NCBI GenBank assembly: GCA_021156085.1
Contig: JAJNBC010000012.1
Location: 1 to 64,000, forward strand
Source: Gammaproteobacteria bacterium
Lineage (GTDB): Bacteria; Pseudomonadota; Gammaproteobacteria; DSM-16500
Direction of reading: 5' to 3'
DNA length: 64,000 nt
In this document: one piece after another, positions 57,170 through 64,000 of the stretch
Numbering within the stretch: position 1 is the first letter of the stretch
How the letters are laid out: the number at the start of each line of letters is the position of its first letter
The notes under the pieces: generated by a model
The model's input: the letters and a program-made list of their open reading frames with translations, nothing else
Databases searched by the model: none
Told to the model about the DNA's origin: nothing
Translations under genes and position numbers: made by a program

Positions 57170-57652
57170 ATGACTTTGAAAATTCTTAAAGCAATACTGC
57201 TCGCTGTATTCGGCCCGATTTTGATTTTTCAAACAGCAACCTTTGCTAACAATAAAATTGTGTATGGTTTCCATTGTACGACGCATGCAGGAACTGAAAA
57301 TTGTGATGGCTGGAAGATTTTTATATTTTCTAAAGAAATTGGGGGAAATCATCGGGTGGTTAATTGGGTGCCTGCTCCCCTCCCTGTTGTGGAGAATATG
57401 TTATATCCTGATCCTCCCCCAGAAGCCACGGCGGTATCTTGTAACCACCTCAGAGGTTGGTGTTTTTTTACCTACCTCACTTCTCTTATCCTTACTGATC
57501 CTCGGGGTGAATCAAAAACCTTTCCTTATGCACCTGCTACCGCCAGAGATAGCTACAGTTATATTGGCCATCCGAATGAACCTCACACAGGGGGTGCTTC
57601 TTTAAATGGTCCTGACTCGGGGGATATTATTATTGAAAGATCTTGGTGGTAA
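57170..57652 (+). CDS. Orphan secreted protein, 160 aa
   Basis: I do not recognise it. There is a clear signal peptide (residues 1-26, cut after TATFA). The mature part has a Cys pair near its start (GFHCTTHAGTENC), another pair (CNHLRGWC) near residue 97, a Pro-rich stretch (LYPDPPPE) and an aromatic C-terminus (IERSWW). AAGGAAG lies 4-10 nt before the ATG. It is preceded by the candidate ncRNA and followed 13 bp later by rocD. The Cys layout differs from the duplicated small family, and I see no real similarity to it. Confidence 0.65.
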   Translation: MTLKILKAILLAVFGPILIFQTATFANNKIVYGFHCTTHAGTENCDGWKIFIFSKEIGGNHRVVNWVPAPLPVVENMLYPDPPPEATAVSCNHLRGWCFFTYLTSLILTDPRGESKTFPYAPATARDSYSYIGHPNEPHTGGASLNGPDSGDIIIERSWW

Positions 57653-57665
57653 TGGTTTCTAACTT

Positions 57666-58874
57666 ATGCATCCTCTTTTAGAGAAAGAACAGCATTATGG
57701 TGCTCATCATTATGAGCCCTTGCCTGTTGTCCTGACACGGGGGCAAGGAGTGTATGTCTGGGATGACAACGGTAAGCGCTATCTTGACATGATGAGTGCG
57801 TATTCAGCAGTGAGCCATGGACATTGTCATCCGCGGCTTGTTGAAGCGTTAGCAGAACAAGCGCAGAGATTGGCAATGGTTTCTCGAGCCTTTTATACCG
57901 ATAAATTAGGTTTGTTTTTGCAAAAAATCTGTGAAATGACCGGGCAAGATAAAGCCCTACCGATGAATACAGGTGCAGAAGCAGTAGAAACTGCCTTAAA
58001 AGCAGCACGTAAGTGGGCTTATACGGTAAAAAAAGTACCCCAAAACTGCGCAGAAGTAATTGTGTGTGAGGGTAATTTTCACGGTCGAACGATTACTATT
58101 GTAAGTATGTCTTCTGAGGAACAGTATCGTGAGGGCTTTGGGCCATTAACAACCGGCTTTAAACAAATTCCGTATGGGGATGAAAAAGCGCTTGAAAAAG
58201 CGATCACCCCCAACACCGCTGCATTTTTAGTTGAGCCTATCCAAGGGGAAGCGGGCATTCGAGTTCCGCCCGCGGGTTATTTAAAAAAATGCGCAGCGCT
58301 TTGTCGTAAGCATAATGTCTTGCTTATTTGTGATGAGATTCAGACGGGTATTGGTAGAACAGGTCGCTTTCTTGCTTGTGAATACGACGGGGTTAAGCCT
58401 GATGGCCTGGTATTAGGAAAAGCGTTGGGTGGGGGCTTACTGCCTGTTTCTGTATTTTTAAGTCGTCGAGATGTCATGGATGTTTTTACACCTGGTGATC
58501 ATGGTAGTACATTTGGCGGTAATCCATTAGCTGCAACAGTGGGATTAGCAGCGTTGGAGATTTTAGTTAAAGAAAATCTTATTGCGCATGCGGCTGATAT
58601 GGGCCAATACTTCATGGATCAGTTAAAGAAAATGCCTTCACCATTAATTGAGGATGTACGAGGGAAAGGATTATTAGTTGGCTTAAGTATTAATCCACGT
58701 TATTATTCAGCAAGAGAATTTTGTTTACGTTTAATGGTAGAAGGTGTGTTGAGTAAAGATACCCATCAAACAGTGGTTCGTCTTGCGCCGCCTCTCATGA
58801 TTACTCAAGAGCAAGTAGATAGTGTGCTCGGGGTACTGAACAAGGTTATAAAAGAAGTAGAAAATAAATTTTAA
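57666..58874 (+). CDS. rocD: Ornithine--oxo-acid transaminase
   Basis: A 402-aa class III PLP aminotransferase converting ornithine and 2-oxoglutarate to glutamate semialdehyde and glutamate. It has MMSAYSAVSHGHCHP (~40), MNTGAEAVETALKAARKW (~100), GNFHGRT (~138), CDEIQTGIGRTGRF (~227) and the PLP lysine in VLGKALGGGLLPVS (~255). The YSAVSHGHCHP segment separates it from acetylornithine aminotransferases (ArgD). Confidence 0.9.
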   Translation: MHPLLEKEQHYGAHHYEPLPVVLTRGQGVYVWDDNGKRYLDMMSAYSAVSHGHCHPRLVEALAEQAQRLAMVSRAFYTDKLGLFLQKICEMTGQDKALPMNTGAEAVETALKAARKWAYTVKKVPQNCAEVIVCEGNFHGRTITIVSMSSEEQYREGFGPLTTGFKQIPYGDEKALEKAITPNTAAFLVEPIQGEAGIRVPPAGYLKKCAALCRKHNVLLICDEIQTGIGRTGRFLACEYDGVKPDGLVLGKALGGGLLPVSVFLSRRDVMDVFTPGDHGSTFGGNPLAATVGLAALEILVKENLIAHAADMGQYFMDQLKKMPSPLIEDVRGKGLLVGLSINPRYYSAREFCLRLMVEGVLSKDTHQTVVRLAPPLMITQEQVDSVLGVLNKVIKEVENKF

Positions 58875-58887
58875 GGAAATGCTAAGT

Positions 58888-60303
58888 ATGAAAAAAAAAT
58901 GGATTGGGTGTTTCTTTCTTATTTTTTTATTGGGAGGGGCTGTGTCTGCTTTTTCCTCTGAAGCATCTAATAAAAATATACAATATTTCCAAGAAAAGGC
59001 TGCAGAAAAAAAACTACCAGAAGCCTACATAGCAGTAAAAAACAAAGAATATGCTAAAGCACTTGAGATTTATAAACATTATGCTGCTTTAGGTATGCCT
59101 CTGGCGCAATATATGGTGGCCTATCTTTATCAAAATGGCTTTGGCATAACAAAAAATAATGATATTGCAGCGGCCTGGTATAGCAAAGCCAATGCACAGG
59201 CTTTTCCTCCAGGCCAATTTGGTCTAGGTATGATGTACTATCACGGAGTTGGTGTCTCTCAGGGGCTTACCGAAGCCATTGCTTTATTTAATCAGGCTGC
59301 GTTGAATCATCATAGGCTTGCTGAATACATGTTAGGTTATCTCTATGCGCATGGCTATGGGGTGACCCAGAATTTGGCGACCGCTCTGGATTGGTATACT
59401 AAAGCGGCAACCCAAGGTGTCATGCAAGCACAATATAATTTGGGATTACTCTATTATTCGGGTCAAGCAGGTAATAAAGATGATGCCAAAGCTTTTAATT
59501 GGTTTAGTTTGGCCGCCGAACAGGGTTCTGCAAAAGCTAAATTTATGCTGGGTTTAATGTCTAGTTTAGGGCAAGGTGTGGCTTTAGATAAAAGCCGGGC
59601 GTTTACCCAATATAAAGAAGCCGCAGAAAAAGATCTGGCTGTTGCTCAATATAATTTAGGCATCTCTTATTATAATGGCCACGGTACGCCAGCCAATTTG
59701 AGCTTAGCACTGCCTTTTCTCATTAAAGCGGCTAATCAAGGGCTGCCAAGAGCACAATATTTTCTGGGCTATTTAACTTTTAATGGTATTGGTGTTGCTA
59801 AAAATCTGCAACAAGCATTGGAATGGTATATGAAAGCAGCGCAGCAAAATTTTGCAGAAGCCCAATTTGCTGTAGGATATCTTTTCCACAATGGTATGGG
59901 TGTGACTAAGGATGATCGCGAAGCATTTATTTGGTATCTTGCGGCGGCAAAAGAAGGGTCTGCTAATGCCCAATATATGGTGGGTTTATTTTACCAGCAA
60001 GGTATAGGCGTGCCTGCGAATGTTCAACTTGCTGCGTATTGGTATGGTAAAGCAGCAGAGCAAGGGATGGATAACGCCCAAATGTTGTTGGGGGTCATGT
60101 ATGCCCAAGGCCAAGGTATCCCAAAAGATAGTAAATTGGCTTATACCTGGTTGAATCTCGCCTCGACTTCCAGCAACAATGAAGTGCGTGATGCGGCAGC
60201 GAAATTACGCGATGAATTAGCAAAAAGCATGAGTGCCGATGAAATTAATGCGGCGAAACAGCAATCGCAAAATTATTTTAATAAATATTCGAGCCAAAAA
60301 TAG
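58888..60303 (+). CDS. Exported Sel1-repeat protein
   Basis: A 471-aa protein with a signal peptide (KKKWIGCFFLIFLLGGAVSAFS) and ten Sel1-like repeats of ~36 residues (for example AQYNLGLLYYSG...A..WF..AAEQG). Sel1 proteins are adaptor solenoids; in Legionella, EnhC and LpnE of this class promote host-cell entry or trafficking. A similar role is possible, but Sel1 repeats are also common in ordinary envelope proteins. I start at 58888 because AAGGAA sits 9 nt upstream; an ATG at 58879 touches that site. It is 13 nt after rocD, so cotranscription is likely. Confidence 0.85.
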   Translation: MKKKWIGCFFLIFLLGGAVSAFSSEASNKNIQYFQEKAAEKKLPEAYIAVKNKEYAKALEIYKHYAALGMPLAQYMVAYLYQNGFGITKNNDIAAAWYSKANAQAFPPGQFGLGMMYYHGVGVSQGLTEAIALFNQAALNHHRLAEYMLGYLYAHGYGVTQNLATALDWYTKAATQGVMQAQYNLGLLYYSGQAGNKDDAKAFNWFSLAAEQGSAKAKFMLGLMSSLGQGVALDKSRAFTQYKEAAEKDLAVAQYNLGISYYNGHGTPANLSLALPFLIKAANQGLPRAQYFLGYLTFNGIGVAKNLQQALEWYMKAAQQNFAEAQFAVGYLFHNGMGVTKDDREAFIWYLAAAKEGSANAQYMVGLFYQQGIGVPANVQLAAYWYGKAAEQGMDNAQMLLGVMYAQGQGIPKDSKLAYTWLNLASTSSNNEVRDAAAKLRDELAKSMSADEINAAKQQSQNYFNKYSSQK

Positions 60304-60322
60304 GGCCTGATTAAATCAATAA

Positions 60323-60532
60323 TTAAAATTTAATTTCAAGTTCACTGGCCAGTTTTTTTAATACTGTGATATCTGGAAAAGCAAGGCCTTCAATTAAGCC
60401 CCATGCTTGGGGTTTTGTAATATCTAATAACTTGCTGAGAATAGTTGCTCTTTCTCTGGTGTTAACAGGTACGCCTAAACTATCTAAACTTTTATTCACT
60501 TTGATGGCAATCTGCTTTGCATTGCGTTCCAC
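60323..60532 (-). CDS. Small helix-turn-helix DNA-binding protein
   Basis: A 69-aa protein made of four or five helices with an XRE-like arrangement (TRERATILSKLLDITKPQAWGLIEG then TVLKKLASELEI). It is probably a transcription regulator. The start is GTG 60532 with AGGAG 7 nt upstream. It converges on the Sel1-repeat gene. The target is unknown. Confidence 0.6.
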   Translation of the reverse strand: MERNAKQIAIKVNKSLDSLGVPVNTRERATILSKLLDITKPQAWGLIEGLAFPDITVLKKLASELEIKF

Positions 60533-60687
60533 AAATAATCTCCTTTTAATCTTTAAACTCTCTTTCCTGAGAGAATGAGTAGACGATTATACTAATGCTA
60601 GATAAGTGGAGCAATAAGGGTTAGTGCTATCTTAGTATGAGGTTATCCCTTCTAGCGTCTTGTTCCATGCTGACCGTTTGTGGATGG

Positions 60688-61533
60688 TTACATAGATGCG
60701 GCAATTAAAGTGTTTTTCATGAGAATAGCTGTGGTCATGAGACCTACTCCCCCTGGAACAGGCGTAATCCACATGGCTTTTTCACACGCAGCATTAAATT
60801 CCACATCTCCCTTAATGGAGCCATCTGCTAATCGATTAATTCCCACATCAATGACTGTTGCGCCTGGTTTAATCCACTTCCCCTTAATAATCCCTGCTTT
60901 ACCCACAGCAGAAATTAAGATATCTGCTTGTGATACATACGAGCTAATATCTTGGGTAAAGCGGTGGCAAATAGTGACAGTGCTGCCCGCCAAAAGAAGT
61001 TCCAACGACATTGGCCGACCCACAATATTTGAAGCGCCAATAATAACTGCATGGCGGTTTTTATAAGTTTCATGAATGCTATTTAATAAGCTAATAATTC
61101 CATAAGGAGTGCAGGGGCGTAATAAAGGTCGGCGTTGCGCCAGCCGGCCTAAGTTATAAGGGTGAAAGCCATCCACATCTTTGGCAGGATCAATTAATTC
61201 TAGTAACTTATTACTATCAATATGTTCCGGCAAGGGAAGTTGCAATAGTATACCATGGATAGCTGGGTCAGCATTGAGGTGTTGGATAAGTTCTATTATT
61301 TTCTTTTCGGTGGTGTCTGATGGCAATGGATAATAGAAAGATTGTATACCTGTTTCCTCGCAAGCCTGGCGTTTATTGCGGACATAAATATGAGAAGCAG
61401 CGTCATTACCCACTAAAATAACGGCAAGACCGGGCGAAGGCAATCCTTGTTGTATTCGGGCGCAAATAGAGTCACGTATTTTTGCGAGGATTTTTTTTGC
61501 TAGTTCTTTGCCATCAATGAGTTTAGCTACCAT
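60688..61533 (-). CDS. folD: Bifunctional methylene-THF dehydrogenase/cyclohydrolase
   Basis: A 281-aa one-carbon enzyme. It has [26 protein letters not shown] (catalytic Lys and Tyr region, ~37-60), GILLQLPLP (~97), KDVDGFHP (~120), [10 protein letters not shown] (~168) and the C-terminal [15 protein letters not shown] start at 61533 ([13 protein letters not shown]-terminus); the frame extends upstream to 61611 without family similarity. Confidence 0.95.
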   Translation of the reverse strand: MVAKLIDGKELAKKILAKIRDSICARIQQGLPSPGLAVILVGNDAASHIYVRNKRQACEETGIQSFYYPLPSDTTEKKIIELIQHLNADPAIHGILLQLPLPEHIDSNKLLELIDPAKDVDGFHPYNLGRLAQRRPLLRPCTPYGIISLLNSIHETYKNRHAVIIGASNIVGRPMSLELLLAGSTVTICHRFTQDISSYVSQADILISAVGKAGIIKGKWIKPGATVIDVGINRLADGSIKGDVEFNAACEKAMWITPVPGGVGLMTTAILMKNTLIAASM

Positions 61534-61644
61534 GGTATTTATTCCAAAATAGGTTGCAATGAAACTCTGGAGTATACAATAATTATTGGAAGAATCATCA
61601 AGATTAGACACTTAAGCTAGGTAGTTTGTGGGATTTTAAAGAAA

Positions 61645-61673
61645 TTGACTGTGGTTACAGTGTTGAGTATGAT
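61645..61673 (+). promoter_or_regulatory. Sigma70 promoter of the tRNA cluster
   Basis: TTGACT (61645-61650), exactly 17 bp, then TATGAT (61668-61673). The predicted start is about 60 bp before the tRNA-Pro gene, and no other gene lies in between on this strand. Confidence 0.65.
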
Positions 61674-61740
61674 GCCAAGCCTTATATGTATTGTATACAG
61701 CGTAGCACGCTGGGGCCTGTTAACAAAAAGACCCTAGACT

Positions 61741-61817
61741 CGGGGTATAGCGCAGTCTGGTAGCGCGCCTGCTTTGGGAGCAGGATGTCGGGGGTTCGAA
61801 TCCCTCTACCCCGACCA
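61741..61817 (+). tRNA. tRNA-Pro (anticodon TGG)
   Basis: Acceptor arms CGGGGTA / TACCCCG pair, the anticodon loop is TTTGGGA with TGG, the T-loop is GGTTCGAATCC and the 3' CCA is encoded. Confidence 0.96.
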
Positions 61818-61844
61818 ATTCGAAGGTCCAAAAATTTTGTGAAT

Positions 61845-61918
61845 GCGCCTGTAGCTCATTTGGATAGAGCATCGGCCTTCTAAGCCGAGGGTAACAGGTT
61901 CGAATCCTGTCAGGCGCG
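61845..61918 (+). tRNA. tRNA-Arg (anticodon TCT)
   Basis: Acceptor arms GCGCCTG / CAGGCGC pair; anticodon loop CTTCTAA gives TCT. The CCA end is not encoded (the discriminator G is followed by GAG). Confidence 0.95.
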
Positions 61919-61953
61919 GAGAATTGTAAGGTTTTAAAGTAAGAGGGTTATAT

Positions 61954-62030
61954 GGTGGACGTAGCTCAGCTGGTAGAGCCCCGGATTGTGATTCCGGTTG
62001 TCGCGGGTTCGAGCCCCGTCGTTCACCCCA
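61954..62030 (+). tRNA. tRNA-His (anticodon GTG)
   Basis: The extra 5' G at 61954 typical of tRNA-His, acceptor arms GTGGACG / CGTTCAC, anticodon loop TTGTGAT and an encoded CCA. Confidence 0.96.
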
Positions 62031-62033
62031 TTC

Positions 62034-62106
62034 GGGCCGTTAGCTCAGTTGGTAGAGCAGTTGACTCTTAATCAATAGGTCGTAGGTTCGATCCCTACAC
62101 GGCCCA
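62034..62106 (+). tRNA. tRNA-Lys (anticodon CTT)
   Basis: Acceptor arms GGGCCGT / ACGGCCC, anticodon loop CTCTTAA gives CTT. The discriminator A is followed by TCA rather than CCA. The integrase gene ends 28 bp downstream on the opposite strand, so the 3' end of this tRNA is a likely attachment site for the island. Confidence 0.93.
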
Positions 62107-62133
62107 TCAATAAAGTAGAGTAAAATCAATAGA

Positions 62134-63159
62134 TTATATATTGTTCCTTCTATGAGTAGCTTGTGACTGTAGCAAATTTGTAGCAGAGATTCGTTCTGCG
62201 GCTCTTCTAAGATGATCACTGCTCAAATGAGCGTAGCGTAAGACCATCTCAAAATTCGCCCACCCTCCAAGTTGTTGTAGCTCTTGAAGTGATGTACCGT
62301 TTTGCACATGCCACGAAGCCCAGGTGTGTCGTAAGTCATGCCATCTAAAGTTCTTTATCCTTGCTCTTTTTAAAGCTTTCCTAAATGCTTTAGTATTAAA
62401 GCAAGTGACAGGCTGACCTTTATATGAAAAAACAAATTGGGAATGCTTTCCCATTTGCTTCTTAATAACTCTCATAGCATTACCATTTAAGGGAATGGCA
62501 ATTGCTTTCCCTGATTTAGATTTATGGGCTGGAATACAAGCATGATATCGATTGAAATCAATTTCAGACCATTCCAGATAAACAATGTTAGAAGCCCTTA
62601 GACCCGTATGAAGAGCGAATTCCATCGCATCTGCAAGATGTTGAGGTAATTCACTTTTCAAATGTTCCGCTTCTTCCACAGTAATCCAACGTATACGTTT
62701 ATTATCTTCTTTACGCATACGAACCACCGGCGCTTTCTCTAACCATTCCCATTCCCGCTCTGCTTTTCGTAAGATAGATCGAATAAGAGCTAACGTACGA
62801 TTCACAGTTGCTGAGGTTGCACCACTTTTTTCTTTAAGTTGGGCAATTTTCTCAATCTTGTCGCGGGTAATATCTATGAGCAATATTCCACATAAATGTG
62901 GGTCTAGCCATCTCAAGTGAGATTTATCAGTAACCAGACTTTTTTTATGCTGCGACTCTTCACACCATCTCAATACCGCGTCATTCCAATCTTTGCTGGG
63001 TTTTTCCTTCAGTACATTCACTTTCCATACCTCCGCTTTTATTTTATCGTGGAGTCGGTGTGCTTCTGCTTTACTGGAAGTCCCAGTAGATTGTTGTATT
63101 CGCGTTCCTTGGTGGCTAATCGTGATCCACCAGATATTGTTTCTTTTGTAGAGTGCCAT
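62134..63159 (-). CDS. Tyrosine recombinase / island integrase
   Basis: A 341-aa integrase. It has an N-terminal arm-type domain (YKRNNIWWITI, ~4-14), an SAM-like core-binding domain (~60-150) and a catalytic domain with Arg in LHTGLRASNIVYLEW (~190), HDLRHTWASW (His/Arg, ~275), LGGW (~298) and the nucleophile in LRYAHLSS (~309). It sits immediately beside tRNA-Lys with its 3' end toward the tRNA. It overlaps the excisionase-like gene by 121 bp, so the two are cotranscribed. Confidence 0.93.
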   Translation of the reverse strand: MALYKRNNIWWITISHQGTRIQQSTGTSSKAEAHRLHDKIKAEVWKVNVLKEKPSKDWNDAVLRWCEESQHKKSLVTDKSHLRWLDPHLCGILLIDITRDKIEKIAQLKEKSGATSATVNRTLALIRSILRKAEREWEWLEKAPVVRMRKEDNKRIRWITVEEAEHLKSELPQHLADAMEFALHTGLRASNIVYLEWSEIDFNRYHACIPAHKSKSGKAIAIPLNGNAMRVIKKQMGKHSQFVFSYKGQPVTCFNTKAFRKALKRARIKNFRWHDLRHTWASWHVQNGTSLQELQQLGGWANFEMVLRYAHLSSDHLRRAAERISATNLLQSQATHRRNNI

Positions 63160-63371
63160 AGTGTCCTCCTATTAGTTTGAGTGACACCCCACGATGTTTT
63201 AGCCGTACAAGGATAAGATGATCTAATACATTCCACAAGATCATTTTCTAAGAAACACCACCGCTTGCCGATCTTAGCCCCTGGTATATCCCCTTTGAGG
63301 ACCTTTTTACGCAATCCATCTGGCGTCATGTGCAAGAAAATAGCGGCTTCTGTGAGTGTTAGTACACGCAT
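63039..63371 (-). CDS. Excisionase-like (AlpA/MerR-type HTH) protein
   Basis: A 110-aa protein. The N-terminal ~55 residues are a winged-HTH excisionase domain (LTLTEAAIFLHMTPDGLRKKVL then IPGAKIGKRWCF). The C-terminal half overlaps the start of the integrase in another frame. I start at ATG 63371 (GAGG 9 nt upstream), which overlaps the stop of the preceding 58-aa gene as TAATG. Such proteins direct excision or regulate integrase expression. Confidence 0.75.
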   Translation of the reverse strand: MRVLTLTEAAIFLHMTPDGLRKKVLKGDIPGAKIGKRWCFLENDLVECIRSSYPCTAKTSWGVTQTNRRTLWHSTKETISGGSRLATKEREYNNLLGLPVKQKHTDSTIK

Positions 63372-63547
63372 TATGGGTTGCCTCGAAGCGAGTAGTGATT
63401 TATCCATGCATTTAAATTGAGCTTACCGAAAGCAATGCTTTGATCATCTAGTTTTTCTATTAATGGTGATCTCATTTCGCTATTAAAGCAGTTTTCATCT
63501 CTATCTAGATAAACAGGGGCATCTCTTAAGCGAATAAGTCGTTTCAT
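63371..63547 (-). CDS. 58-aa island-associated small protein
   Basis: ATG 63547 with AAGG about 8 nt upstream, ending TAA at 63371-63373 in a TAATG overlap with the excisionase-like gene. It reads LIRLRDAPVYLDRDENCFNSE, then GKLNLNAWINHY and RGNP. This matches the small conserved proteins that often precede integrases in proteobacterial islands (consensus RDAP.YLGM...FN.EVRP and AFD...LDAW). Its function is unknown; a DNA-binding accessory role is plausible. Confidence 0.6.
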   Translation of the reverse strand: MKRLIRLRDAPVYLDRDENCFNSEMRSPLIEKLDDQSIAFGKLNLNAWINHYSLRGNP

Positions 63548-63591
63548 AAAAAGTTACCTTTTTTGAGGTTATACCCTAAATAATAGATAAT

Positions 63592-64000
63592 TTAATTTCC
63601 GAGATAATTTGAGGTGATATATTTTCTGGAATGGCCAAGGGTCTCTGAGAGAATCATTCTTGCTTGATGATCTATTTGTTTTTGTTCGTGCGTTAGTTGC
63701 TTTGAGCGAGGGCCACCAGCGATAGGTGCCTCCCAACCAGTTAATTCTTTGTAGCGGTTCTGTGCATAAGCATGGCGCAATCCATGCAAATTTTTTAAGC
63801 CAGCACGTTGTACTTGCTTGTCATAGATGTCACGTTGGTTGATATATTTTTTCTTTTCCGGGATTAATGAATTCCCAAATTTTCCCGCTTGGATTTTTGC
63901 CTGCTCTAGCCAATAGCGTTGTTCTTCAGTGCGAATAGGGACCATTCTTCCTCTGCCACCTTTACACCAGGATGAAAGTAATTCAAGTTGATTATTTTTA
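63592..64000 (-). CDS. Integrase-domain protein (C-terminal part; runs off the window)
   Basis: The frame is open to the window edge, so the 5' end is missing. It has a CKGGRGRMVPIRT strand pair, then HGLRHAYAQNRY (catalytic His-x-x-Arg), an insert GWEAPIAGGP, LGHSRKYITSNYLG (catalytic His and Tyr). This matches a distinct class of tyrosine recombinases with an inserted loop before the last helix (Integrase_1 type). It is a second recombinase within 500 bp of the first, suggesting nested or composite mobile elements. Confidence 0.85.
   Translation of the reverse strand, partial: KNNQLELLSSWCKGGRGRMVPIRTEEQRYWLEQAKIQAGKFGNSLIPEKKKYINQRDIYDKQVQRAGLKNLHGLRHAYAQNRYKELTGWEAPIAGGPRSKQLTHEQKQIDHQARMILSETLGHSRKYITSNYLGN

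Noticed and set aside
61711-61735. End fragment of the palindromic element (GGCCTGTTAACAAAAAGACCC)
   Set aside because: Only one short, imperfect end is visible and it could be chance; not enough to call a copy.
1-64000. CRISPR arrays, rRNA genes, IS elements with transposases
   Set aside because: I looked for regularly spaced repeats, rRNA signatures and transposase motifs and saw none in this window.

Overview
The window is AT-rich chromosomal DNA from a gammaproteobacterium. It holds the gammaproteobacterial rne/rluC divergon followed by yceD-rpmF-plsX-fabH-fabD-fabG-acpP-fabF-mltG-tmk-holB-tatD-lolC-lolD-comEC, a rlmD-relA pair, and a GDP-heptose type LPS cluster. The AT bias, the repeat-rich hypothetical membrane proteins, a U-box-like protein, a Sel1-repeat protein and a single lolC/E gene suggest a Legionellales/Coxiella-like host-associated lineage. 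That placement is inference: the window contains no 16S rRNA or other decisive marker.

Layout. (1) 1-2.8 kb is a decaying tandem array of a two-gene module: a small secreted Cys protein followed by a ~700-aa polytopic membrane protein. A second copy lies at 39.8-42.7 kb, where the large gene is interrupted by an in-frame amber codon. (2) 2.9-7.6 kb holds surface-sugar genes: a GT4 glycosyltransferase, a GDP-sugar 4,6-dehydratase, gmhA, an hddC-like guanylyltransferase and an fcl-like reductase. (3) 7.8-20 kb is mixed housekeeping: cvpA, a yqjE/yqjD-like pair, a hotdog thioesterase, ldcA, a response regulator-histidine kinase-AddB-AddA run, a divergent uracil-DNA-glycosylase relative and a Trm112-like protein. 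(4) 20-35.7 kb is rne/rluC and the fatty-acid/replication/lipoprotein-sorting cluster. (5) 36-37.3 kb encodes a membrane-anchored coiled-coil protein with a U-box-like C-terminus, followed by comEC. (6) 42.7-53.3 kb is a tight bcsB-wecB-nfrA-nfrB operon facing glmM and a DUF2334 deacetylase-like gene; together these look like an NfrA/NfrB-type exopolysaccharide secretion pathway with a possible c-di-GMP input. (7) 53.2-61.5 kb has relA, rlmD, a probable new structured ncRNA, an orphan secreted protein, rocD, a Sel1 protein, a small HTH protein and folD. (8) 61.6-62.1 kb is a promoter plus four tRNAs (Pro, Arg, His, Lys), followed by an integrase / excisionase-like / 58-aa ORF module and a second, partial integrase: the left edge of a genomic island that continues beyond the window.

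A family of ~145-bp imperfect palindromes is scattered between genes (after rluC, plsX and lolD, and upstream of bcsB). At plsX and lolD the element appears to supply the stop codon. The strongest candidates for new biology are the duplicated secreted-peptide/membrane-protein module, the U-box-like protein, the NfrA/B polysaccharide operon with a BcsB-like partner, and the ~170-nt ncRNA with a 12-bp closing stem and its own sigma70-like promoter. All functions are read from sequence motifs; no database search was possible.
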